A model generated the notes under the pieces. That model did no database searches and was not told where the DNA came from. It worked only from the letters and a program-made list of their open reading frames with translations. The translations under genes and the position numbers were made by a program. This document shows, in pieces, positions 1-5,276 of a stretch of DNA of 5,521 nucleotides (its first letter is position 1; each line of letters opens with the position of its first letter). The stretch comes from Oscillospiraceae bacterium (GTDB taxonomy: Bacteria > Bacillota > Clostridia > Oscillospirales > Acutalibacteraceae), in contig JAQWBK010000101.1 of assembly GCA_028706415.1 (NCBI GenBank), forward strand, positions 1 through 5,521, in the 5' to 3' direction.

Positions 1-40
1 CACAATTTCCGCCGGACTGCGTCAAACCTCCTCGTAAGGC

Positions 41-124
41 GGAAAGCCTTGCTTCGTCGGCTTTCCTTGTCCGACAAAAATTCTGCTCGGAATCCGTTCA
101 AAACAGGTTTTTAGAGGTGACCTT
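41..124. repeat. Decayed intergenic repeat, copy A
   Basis: This noncoding stretch resembles part of the element between mreD and mrdA. Positions 51-95 align with 1849-1889 with small gaps; both share TCGTCGG, CTTG.CCGACA, an A-run and CTCGGAA.CC. Its right end, TTAGAGGTGACCTT (111-124), is the exact reverse complement of 1747-1760. It contains a hairpin: GGAAAGCC (41-48) pairs with GGCTTTCC (59-66), and GTCGG (56-60) can alternatively pair with CCGAC (71-75). The left boundary is unclear and may lie before the window. No coding sequence is apparent here. It is inferred to be a member of a dispersed genomic repeat family; the two copies are seen, the family is not. Confidence 0.6.
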
Positions 125-144
125 AATACTGTACAGATAAATGC

Positions 145-187
145 GCCCCGCTTCCGCAGGCTGCGGGGGTGGGGCAATTTCTTTTTT
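145..187 (+). terminator. Rho-independent terminator upstream of mreC
   Basis: GCCCCGCTTCCGCA (145-158) and TGCGGGGGTGGGGC (162-175) form a continuous 14-bp stem, three pairs being G-U, closed by a GGC loop. A U-rich run follows (178-187, TTTC then six T). This is a classic intrinsic terminator on the + strand. It sits 49 bp before the mreC start, so it either ends an upstream gene outside the window or acts as a leader attenuator for mreC. No start codon or leader peptide is evident before it. Confidence 0.75.
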
Positions 188-236
188 AAAGCAATATACT
201 TTAAGAATTATATCATCGTGAAGGCGGGGGGATGTC

Positions 237-1085
237 GTGAAAAACTTTTTTAAAAGCGGAGCTTTTAAGGCGCTGGCTGCCGTGGCTTTATTTTTAATCG
301 GAATGATGATATATTCCGCCTCAACCGACGGTGTATCATCCATACCCGCAACCCTGACCGGTGCAATAGTATCCCCTCTTCAATCTCTGGGAGCATCAAT
401 TTCAAACGGATTTGACGATTTTATCGGAATATTCACAGATTCAAAGGAACTTCGCAAGCAGAACAAAAAGCTGCAAAAAGAGGTGAACGAGCTAAGGGAT
501 AAGCAGGTGGAGCTTGATGATCTGCGCCGAAGGAACAAGCTATATCTTCAATATCTTGAGCTTAAGGAACAAAATCCCGATTATAAGTTTGCCGATTGCC
601 GGGTAATCTATGTTGACCCAAATGATAAATACGGTAACTTTACCATAAATGCGGGGCAACTCAGCGGGGTTGAAGACAACCAGCCGGTTATTACACCCAA
701 CGGTTTGGTGGGTGTAACATACGAAGTGGGGTTGAATTTTTCAAAGGTGCGTACCATACTTGACCCCGCAACACAGGTGAGCGCTACCGTCAGCCGGACC
801 AACAGTGGCGGGGTAACAGGGGGCTCACTCTCTCTTGCACAACTAGGCAGGCTGCGGCTTAATTATCTTCAGAGAAACAGTGGGGTTGATGCGGGGGACA
901 TTGTTGTAACATCGGGTAAGGGCGGTATATATCCAAGCAATTTACACATAGGTTCCACCACAGAGGTTAAATCTGAATCCGACGGTTTGACTATATATGC
1001 TCTCATCGAACCGTTTGTAAATATAAGAGATGTTACCGATGTTTTTGTTATTACAGGCTATGAACAAGACCAAGAGGATGGCTAG
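237..1085 (+). CDS. mreC: Rod shape-determining protein MreC
   Basis: MreC is a bitopic membrane scaffold of the elongasome. It links cytoplasmic MreB with MreD and PBP2 and promotes lateral-wall peptidoglycan synthesis. The 282-residue length is typical of the family. Visible parts are a short basic N-terminus, one transmembrane helix (about residues 10-28), a charged heptad-like coiled coil (about 66-112), then the extracellular beta-rich MreC domain (about 118-276). That domain carries family-like stretches such as VDPNDKYGNFTINAG, PNGLVGVTYEVG and GDIVVTSGKGGIYP near the C-terminus. The start is GTG, preceded by AAGGCGG (221-227) at 9 nt; an in-frame TGA at 219 rules out a longer form. 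mreD follows after 79 bp, consistent with co-transcription. No mreB is visible upstream in this window. Confidence 0.95.
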   Translation: MKNFFKSGAFKALAAVALFLIGMMIYSASTDGVSSIPATLTGAIVSPLQSLGASISNGFDDFIGIFTDSKELRKQNKKLQKEVNELRDKQVELDDLRRRNKLYLQYLELKEQNPDYKFADCRVIYVDPNDKYGNFTINAGQLSGVEDNQPVITPNGLVGVTYEVGLNFSKVRTILDPATQVSATVSRTNSGGVTGGSLSLAQLGRLRLNYLQRNSGVDAGDIVVTSGKGGIYPSNLHIGSTTEVKSESDGLTIYALIEPFVNIRDVTDVFVITGYEQDQEDG

Positions 1086-1164
1086 TATATAATACAAATT
1101 TCAAATAAGAAGGTCGGCTTTTCTAATTGAGATTGGTTAAATTAATCAAAGGAGAGGTGGAAGG

Positions 1165-1716
1165 ATGAAATATCGAGGTAAAACAGGAGCTGGGCATTTT
1201 ATCAGCCGCTTAAGCAGCCGTTACATAAAATGGACTGCATACGGTCTTGTTATTCTGCTAACCTCGATTTTGCAGTCTCTTCCTAATTTCCTGCCGCCGA
1301 TAGGTGGGGCGCGACCGGCGTTGATGGTCCCTGTGGTGGTTTGTATAGCAATGTTTGAAGGGCCGATCGGGGGAGCCGCCGCAGGAGTAGGCGGTGGGAT
1401 ACTCTGGGATCTGTTCTCGGATAGATTGCTTGGTTTTAATGCACTTTTGCTTTTGATAATATGCTGCGCTTGTGGACTTATGTCCCAGATGCTAATAAGA
1501 AATAATCTTGTATCATCAATGCTTATGACGGCGGCCGCACTTTTTGTGCAGGGGCTTATAAACTGGTTTTTTTACGATTTTATGCTCGAAAATCAGCAGG
1601 CACTTACCGCCCTGTTAAGTTTTACAATACCCGGTTTTATTTATTCTCTTGTTCTCACCCCGCCACTATATTTTGTCGTCTATTCGGTTGCCAAGGTTTT
1701 ACGAAACCGCGAGTAA
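1165..1716 (+). CDS. mreD: Rod shape-determining protein MreD
   Basis: MreD is a small polytopic inner-membrane protein of the elongasome that works with MreC in rod-shape maintenance. The 183-residue product is strongly hydrophobic, with about five to six predicted membrane segments (roughly 22-40, 50-72, 75-88, 92-109, 115-138 and 150-175). The stretch RPALMVPVVVCIAMFEGP followed by a Gly-rich run and LWDLFSDRLLGFNAL is characteristic of the family. AAAGGAG (1148-1154) and GAGGTGG (1154-1160) precede the ATG. The N-terminal 20 residues are polar and basic, longer than in some homologues. The gene lies between mreC and the PBP gene, which supports the assignment beyond sequence alone, since MreD proteins diverge strongly. 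Confidence 0.92.
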   Translation: MKYRGKTGAGHFISRLSSRYIKWTAYGLVILLTSILQSLPNFLPPIGGARPALMVPVVVCIAMFEGPIGGAAAGVGGGILWDLFSDRLLGFNALLLLIICCACGLMSQMLIRNNLVSSMLMTAAALFVQGLINWFFYDFMLENQQALTALLSFTIPGFIYSLVLTPPLYFVVYSVAKVLRNRE

Positions 1717-1746
1717 AGAACGCCTGAAACCACCGCCTTCATATAT

Positions 1747-1914
1747 AAGGTCACCTCTAACTTATAATATCCGACTAAAGCCTTAACATCTTTTCGGTCT
1801 TTTTTGCACCGGGTTTCGTTCCCATCCTTGCCGGGCGCCAGCCCGCCTGCGTCGTCGGCCTTGCCCGACACAAAAAATCCTCGGAAACCTTATCAATATT
1901 TTAGTCGGATATTA
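1747..1914. mobile_element. MITE-like noncoding element between mreD and mrdA
   Basis: A 150-bp unit (1765-1914) is bounded by perfect 15-nt terminal inverted repeats: TAATATCCGACTAAA at 1765-1779 and its reverse complement at 1900-1914. Just outside the left end lies AAGGTCACCTCTAA (1747-1760), whose inverted copy occurs at 111-124. The interior is more GC-rich, has small hairpins (GTCGG 1854-1858 with CCGAC 1865-1869; CGGGC with GCCCG around 1832-1845) and partly matches 51-95. It has no plausible gene; the antisense frame across it runs into mreD and looks spurious. Terminal repeats without a transposase suggest a non-autonomous element, but no target-site duplication is clear. If transcribed, its ends could pair as a long stem ending 4 nt before the mrdA Shine-Dalgarno. 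Confidence 0.6.
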
Positions 1915-1931
1915 GAATAAGGAGAATAATG

Positions 1932-3989
1932 ATGTATCATCCCAAACACAGTTTAAATAAACGCCGCGCTGTTGCGCTGGCGCTTATTATAGTGTTTGTT
2001 TTTTTAGCATTCTCAATCCGATTGTTTCAAATTCAGATTGTGGAAGGCGAGAAATATGCCGAAATGGCAAAACGGAACGAGGTTATTAATGTTACCATTC
2101 AGGCATCCAGGGGTGAAATTCTCGACCGCTATATGACACCCATGGCTATTAATCGAACCAGTTTTTCAGTTGTGTTTGATAAGGCATTTTTCCCGACGGG
2201 CACAAGCGAGGAGCAACAAAAGCTACAAAACGATATTATTTTATCTCTAACCGGGCTGCTTTCGGAAAACGACTGCGACTGGAATGACACCCTGCCGATT
2301 TCGGATAAAATACCATACTCTTTTTTAGAGGAGAGACAGAGCAGTATAAAAAACCTGAAATCAAGAATAACAATGGCGGAATACGCGACAGCCGAACAAT
2401 GTATGAACCAGCTTGTTGAACAGTATTCCCTTGAAAAATATACTCCGGTGCAGCAGCGAATAATTGCAGGAGTTCGCAATGAAATTGATATTCGTCAGTT
2501 TGCTATTAAAAATCCATTTACCTTTTCGAGTGATGTCACCGAGCAGGTATATAATAAGATACTCGAGAACAGCTCTGTATTTACCGGTGTAATTGTTCAG
2601 CCGACCCCTGTGCGTGAATATGTCAACAAAAGGGTTGGTGCGCATCTTCTTGGAACGGTAGGTCCTATTTATCCCGAAGAATATAAAAGCCTTAAGGATA
2701 AAGGCTATTTATTGAATGATACGGTTGGCAAAAGCGGAGTTGAAGCTGCCCTTGAAAGTGAGCTGCGGGGGATAAACGGAGTCAGTACCGTTATCAGGGA
2801 TGCATCCGGTACGGTTGTTGAAAAGAAAGAAACCACCCCTCCTGTTCCGGGCAATACCGTGGTTACGACCTTGGATTATGATGTTCAAAAGGCTACCCAA
2901 AAGGCTCTTGCAGATTCTATTAAGAAGCTTAGGGCTCAGCGAAAAGGGGCCAACGGTCAGGATGTCAGCAGTGGTTCTGTGGTCATGCTTGATGTGAAAA
3001 ATGGTGGGGTTATTGTATCGGCAAGCTGGCCGGATTTCGATCTATCAACCTATAATAAAGATTATTTAAAACTATATAACGACAAGGATAGACCATTGTT
3101 TAACCGAGCGCTTAACGGAGCATTTGCCTGCGGTTCCACCATGAAGCCGGGGGTGGCGTTGGCGGGAGTAACCGAGGGGCTGGTATCCAGAAGTTCAGCT
3201 CCGATATTTTGCAACCGTGTGTATTCCTTTTATGCCAGCAGCAATTATAGCCCCACTTGTATGGGGTATCACCGGAAAATTAGCACAGTAAATGCAATTG
3301 CCGAATCCTGTAATGTGTTTTTTTATGATCTCGGCCGCCGTATCGGTATTGACAAAATGAATGAATATTCCAAGCTGTTTGGCTTAGGTCAAAAAACCGG
3401 CATTGAAATAGGCGAAGCATCGGGGATATTGGCCGGCCCTGCATACAGAAAATCAATTGGAGCGGTTTGGAACCCGGGTGATACCTGTGCCGCAGCTATC
3501 GGTCAGTCCGACAATATGTTTACCCCCATTCAACTTGCCGCATACGCAATGACAATAGCAAATGACGGGGTGCGTTATAAGACACATCTTGTTAAAAGCG
3601 TGCGTAGCTATGACGGGAATGAAACGCCGGTAAAGCCCCAGGTCGCGGCAACCGTCAAGCTGTCAAAGGAGGCTATCGATACTGTTAGAGAGGGCATGGT
3701 TAAGGCAACACAGTACCCCAGCGGTACAGCGCGTTCGCATTTTTCAAATGCTCCCTATACGGTGGCAGCCAAAACAGGTACTGCCCAGCCCGGCAATAAA
3801 AACCGTTCCGACCATGGCGTTTTTATAGCCTATGCTCCGGTTGAAAATCCCGAGGTGGCCATCGCGGTGGTTCTTGAAAACGGAAGCTCCGGTCCTTCAA
3901 CCGCTCTTGCACGCGTGGTTCTTGATGCCTATTTTAATTCAAAAAACGAAGGTGCTGCACCCACCCCACAGGGTGAGCTACTTCCCTGA
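1932..3989 (+). CDS. mrdA: Class B penicillin-binding protein 2, peptidoglycan D,D-transpeptidase
   Basis: This enzyme cross-links peptidoglycan stem peptides during elongation, anchored in the membrane with its catalytic domain outside. Numbering from 1932 (685 residues): a basic N-terminus, one transmembrane helix (about 13-30), and a PBP dimerisation/pedestal domain (about 57-310) with the hallmark RGEILDR (59-65). The transpeptidase domain (about 345-670) has all three catalytic motifs: STMK (402-405, nucleophile Ser402), SCN (459-461) and KTGT (614-617). ATG occurs at both 1929 and 1932. AAGGAG (1919-1924) is 4 nt from the first and 7 nt from the second, so 1932 is preferred; the alternative adds one Met. 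The mreCD context favours an elongation PBP2 over a division or SpoVD-type PBP, although the class B fold alone does not separate them. The ORF is intact. Confidence 0.93.
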   Translation: MYHPKHSLNKRRAVALALIIVFVFLAFSIRLFQIQIVEGEKYAEMAKRNEVINVTIQASRGEILDRYMTPMAINRTSFSVVFDKAFFPTGTSEEQQKLQNDIILSLTGLLSENDCDWNDTLPISDKIPYSFLEERQSSIKNLKSRITMAEYATAEQCMNQLVEQYSLEKYTPVQQRIIAGVRNEIDIRQFAIKNPFTFSSDVTEQVYNKILENSSVFTGVIVQPTPVREYVNKRVGAHLLGTVGPIYPEEYKSLKDKGYLLNDTVGKSGVEAALESELRGINGVSTVIRDASGTVVEKKETTPPVPGNTVVTTLDYDVQKATQKALADSIKKLRAQRKGANGQDVSSGSVVMLDVKNGGVIVSASWPDFDLSTYNKDYLKLYNDKDRPLFNRALNGAFACGSTMKPGVALAGVTEGLVSRSSAPIFCNRVYSFYASSNYSPTCMGYHRKISTVNAIAESCNVFFYDLGRRIGIDKMNEYSKLFGLGQKTGIEIGEASGILAGPAYRKSIGAVWNPGDTCAAAIGQSDNMFTPIQLAAYAMTIANDGVRYKTHLVKSVRSYDGNETPVKPQVAATVKLSKEAIDTVREGMVKATQYPSGTARSHFSNAPYTVAAKTGTAQPGNKNRSDHGVFIAYAPVENPEVAIAVVLENGSSGPSTALARVVLDAYFNSKNEGAAPTPQGELLP

Positions 3990-4040
3990 TATTATCGATA
4001 CATTAAGAAAATAATCTTTAAACTGAATATTTGCAAACTC

Positions 4041-4223
4041 AACCACCCTCGGCTGAAAGCCGAGGGGTTCGGCTGGCGGCTGGAAGCCGTCTAAAGTTCT
4101 TTTACTAACCTTTGTGCGCCAGCTGTCAGCCGAATGTTTAAAACCTACACTTCCAAAGGGCGCGAAGAATTTATCGGTCAACACCGTCTCAAATTCTTCG
4201 CCTGGAAGGCGAAGGTTTTAAAC
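4041..4223 (+). other. Three consecutive strong stem-loops (structured noncoding region)
   Basis: Hairpin 1 (4041-4069): CCCTCGGCT (4046-4054) and AGCCGAGGG (4058-4066) form a perfect 9-bp stem around GAA, with AAC/GTT able to extend it. Hairpin 2 (4068-4134): TTCGGCTGGCGGCTGG (4068-4083) and CCAGCTGTCAGCCGAA (4119-4134) form 16 pairs, two of them G-U. Hairpin 3 (4136-4223) is a jointed stem: 4136-4146 with 4213-4223 (11 bp), 4150-4155 with 4203-4208 (6 bp), 4162-4172 with 4191-4201 (11 bp) and 4175-4178 with 4183-4186 (4 bp, CAAC loop). The G-U-tolerant pairing fits either an RNA or palindromes of a transposable element (IS200/IS605-like ends or a PATE). No known RNA family was recognised. 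The pairing is seen; function is not known. Confidence 0.6.
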
Positions 4224-4240
4224 CAATAGTTGAGACAATA

Positions 4241-4285
4241 AAATGGCTTGAGGTCTGTGTTTAACAGATGTCAAGCCATTTGTTT
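4241..4285 (+). terminator. Rho-independent terminator between the mrdA block and DUF2508
   Basis: AAATGGCTTGA (4241-4251) and TCAAGCCATTT (4271-4281) pair perfectly over 11 bp. TCTGT (4254-4258) and ACAGA (4264-4268) extend the stem toward a small loop. The 3' side continues as TTTGTTTG, a moderate U-rich tract, and the 5' side is A-rich, so it may also work in the other direction. It probably ends the mreC-mreD-mrdA transcript, 250 bp after the mrdA stop, meaning the three stem-loops upstream would lie inside its 3' untranslated region. Confidence 0.7.
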
Positions 4286-4296
4286 GTATAAAAGCG

Positions 4297-4324
4297 TAAA
4301 CTTATGAATAAAACGGAATATAAA
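4297..4324 (+). promoter_or_regulatory. Weak candidate promoter for DUF2508-bofA
   Basis: TATAAA (4319-4324) matches the -10 consensus at five of six positions, but the element 16 nt upstream, TAAACT (4297-4302), is a poor -35. Position is the main argument: it falls between the terminator at 4241-4285 and the DUF2508 ribosome binding site, where a new transcript would need to begin. Transcription from here would start near 4331, downstream of the ATG at 4304, which supports the shorter DUF2508 start. Confidence 0.3.
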
Positions 4325-4366
4325 TCCAATACTCTGCATAGAAATTGTATGAAAGGCGGGAATGCC

Positions 4367-4630
4367 ATGGAAGGAGCCATCCGCAAGGCAATATTAAAGC
4401 CTGAGGAATCGACAAATGAGGTAATTGCTGCAATCCGAGAAGTTTGCATAAAACTGCAAAATGCGAATACCCGATTTGAAATGGAACGGGATAGCGATTT
4501 AATTGAATCTAGTATTTATGAAATTGAGTCCCTGCGTGCACGGTATAGATATTTGCTGCGTATTGCAAGGGAGCAGGGAATAAAAGGTGGGTTTTTCCCC
4601 GCCGTGGGTTCTGATACTGATCGCAAATAA
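4367..4630 (+). CDS. DUF2508 family (YaaL-like) protein
   Basis: The gene encodes a small soluble, charged, mostly helical protein of 87 residues. It is assigned to DUF2508 (Bacillus YaaL) from the pattern of two amphipathic helices, with DSDLIESSIYEIESLRARY followed by RYLLRIAREQGIKGG, and from the bofA gene directly downstream, which is the conserved neighbour of yaaL in Bacillus. The molecular function of the family is unknown. The frame is open back to ATG 4304, but that ATG lacks a Shine-Dalgarno. The ATG at 4367 has AAGGCGG (4353-4359) at 7 nt, and the product from there has the usual family size, so 4367 is preferred. The extra 21 residues of the longer form look unlike the family. Confidence 0.82.
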   Translation: MEGAIRKAILKPEESTNEVIAAIREVCIKLQNANTRFEMERDSDLIESSIYEIESLRARYRYLLRIAREQGIKGGFFPAVGSDTDRK

Positions 4631-4669
4631 AAGGATGGTCGACTATCCAAGGAGAGGGTTGGTTATAAA

Positions 4670-4939
4670 ATGAGCCTGTGGCTACAGATTTTATTTTATG
4701 GGTTGGGTATAGGGGTTTCAGTTGCGGTATTGATATCATTATTTAAGACAAAAAAACCGATACGCTCCTTTCTCGGTTCGAGTGCACAGGGTATATGCGC
4801 GCTTGCAGCCGTCAATGTCGCAGGTGCATTTACAGGCGTTTCGCTCGGGCTTAATTTTATTTCCGGCTTTTTCTGTGTGGCTCTGGGGATACCCGGAGTT
4901 GTATCCCTTCTTGTAATAAAAACCCTTATGAATATTTAG
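4670..4939 (+). CDS. bofA: BofA-like pro-sigma-K processing inhibitor family membrane protein
   Basis: In Bacillus, BofA sits in the forespore outer membrane and, with SpoIVFA, holds the intramembrane protease SpoIVFB inactive until engulfment signalling releases pro-sigma-K processing. This 89-residue protein has a first membrane segment (about 5-25), a basic linker KTKKPIR (26-32), a second hydrophobic segment (about 38-58) and the hallmark C-terminal GIPG (73-76) followed by LLVIK. Asn49, Asn62 and Ser65 line up, one residue offset, with B. subtilis Asn48, Asn61 and Thr64, recalled as important for SpoIVFB inhibition. It follows DUF2508 by 39 bp, as in Bacillus yaaL-bofA. The Shine-Dalgarno (AAGGAG 4649-4654) is unusually far from ATG (15 nt), though GAGAGGG (4652-4658) is 11 nt away; no alternative in-frame start exists nearby. 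Whether it acts on sigma-K here is inferred. Confidence 0.88.
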   Translation: MSLWLQILFYGLGIGVSVAVLISLFKTKKPIRSFLGSSAQGICALAAVNVAGAFTGVSLGLNFISGFFCVALGIPGVVSLLVIKTLMNI

Positions 4940-4968
4940 GTCACCTTTTACTTGAGAGCAGTATAATA
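4937..4968. repeat. Short repeat overlapping the bofA stop (copy 1)
   Basis: AGGTCACCT (4938-4946) is shared with 1748-1756 and, inverted, with 115-123. It runs directly into TTTT plus ACTTGAGAGCAGTATAATA (4946-4968), which recurs at 5091-5113 with two mismatches in 23 nt. The unit begins on the stop codon of bofA. It is not obviously a promoter: TATAAT at 4962-4967 has no -35 at usable spacing. Confidence 0.6.
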
Positions 4969-4978
4969 ATAAGAATAA

Positions 4979-5031
4979 GCCGCAGCATATTCATTCGACC
5001 GTGTGAATTAATATGCTGTGGCTGTTTTTTT
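4979..5031 (+). terminator. Rho-independent terminator of DUF2508-bofA
   Basis: GCCGCAGCATAT (4979-4990) and ATATGCTGTGGC (5011-5022) form a 12-bp stem with a single G-U pair. The loop can pair further (ATTC 4993-4996 with GAAT 5005-5008). TG and seven T follow (5025-5031). It begins 40 bp after the bofA stop and closes that operon. Confidence 0.88.
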
Positions 5032-5090
5032 GCTGAATAATGGTTTGGCGTTGGGCTTCATAATACAGAAATGGCCTTAGGAAATGTGAG

Positions 5091-5113
5091 TTTTACTTGA
5101 GAACAGTATTATA
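5091..5113. repeat. Short repeat, copy 2
   Basis: TTTT plus ACTTGAGAACAGTATTATA (5091-5113) matches 4946-4968 at 21 of 23 positions in the same orientation, 145 bp away. It lies in an otherwise featureless stretch between the bofA terminator and the next promoter. The adjoining GGTCACCT seen in copy 1 is absent here. Confidence 0.6.
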
Positions 5114-5154
5114 CTTGATTTATTGCTTTTAATTTATAAGGGATGTTAATAAAA

Positions 5155-5198
5155 CACTTTGGATATATTTCACGGTAGCAGGCAAATAACCCAAAGTG
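5155..5198. repeat. Inverted repeat upstream of the last promoter
   Basis: CACTTTGG (5155-5162) and CCAAAGTG (5191-5198) are perfect 8-bp arms; TATTT (5166-5170) and AAATA (5184-5188) can pair inside. It ends 11 bp before the -35 at 5209. On the + strand an A-run follows rather than a T-run. Read on the - strand, the stem is followed by TTTTATTAA, so it could be a weak reverse terminator. An operator is the other possibility. Confidence 0.45.
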
Positions 5199-5208
5199 AA
5201 AAAGCATC

Positions 5209-5236
5209 TTGATTACTTGGAAAAATATGTTATACT
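5209..5236 (+). promoter_or_regulatory. Sigma-A-type promoter for the 3'-end gene
   Basis: A -35 element TTGATT (5209-5214) and a -10 element TATACT (5231-5236) are separated by 16 nt. TG at 5228-5229 makes an extended -10. The predicted start of transcription is near 5243, giving a leader of about 34 nt before the ATG at 5277. Confidence 0.7.
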
Positions 5237-5276
5237 CAATAATGTTATGTATATAACCCCCGAAAGGAGATGTCCC

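Noticed and set aside
195..200. TATACT as a -10 element for mreC
   Set aside because: The sequence 16-18 nt upstream is the GC-rich terminator arm and has no resemblance to a -35; there is no TG extension.
1088..1093. TATAAT after the mreC stop as an internal promoter for mreD
   Set aside because: No -35 hexamer lies at 15-19 nt upstream; it is likely chance in AT-rich spacer.
1680..1871. Antisense 63-residue frame across the mreD end and the intergenic element
   Set aside because: It overlaps the mreD 3' end and consists mostly of repeat sequence; no ribosome binding site or family resemblance supports it.
2129..2900. Antisense frames of 63-116 residues inside mrdA
   Set aside because: They are shadows of an intact, motif-bearing PBP gene and lack start signals.
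3978..4184. Antisense 68-residue frame over the stem-loop region
   Set aside because: It runs through perfect hairpin arms and the mrdA stop; the pairing explains the sequence better than coding does.
4041..4223. CRISPR array or tRNA in the hairpin-rich region
   Set aside because: The arms differ from each other, there are no regularly spaced direct repeats, and no cloverleaf or TTC-loop signature is present.
4304..4366. Longer start for the DUF2508 protein
   Set aside because: There is no Shine-Dalgarno before 4304, whereas 4367 has AAGGCGG at 7 nt and gives the usual family length.
4962..4967. TATAAT in the short repeat after bofA as a promoter
   Set aside because: The expected -35 position holds GGTCAC-like sequence, and a terminator follows within 12 bp.
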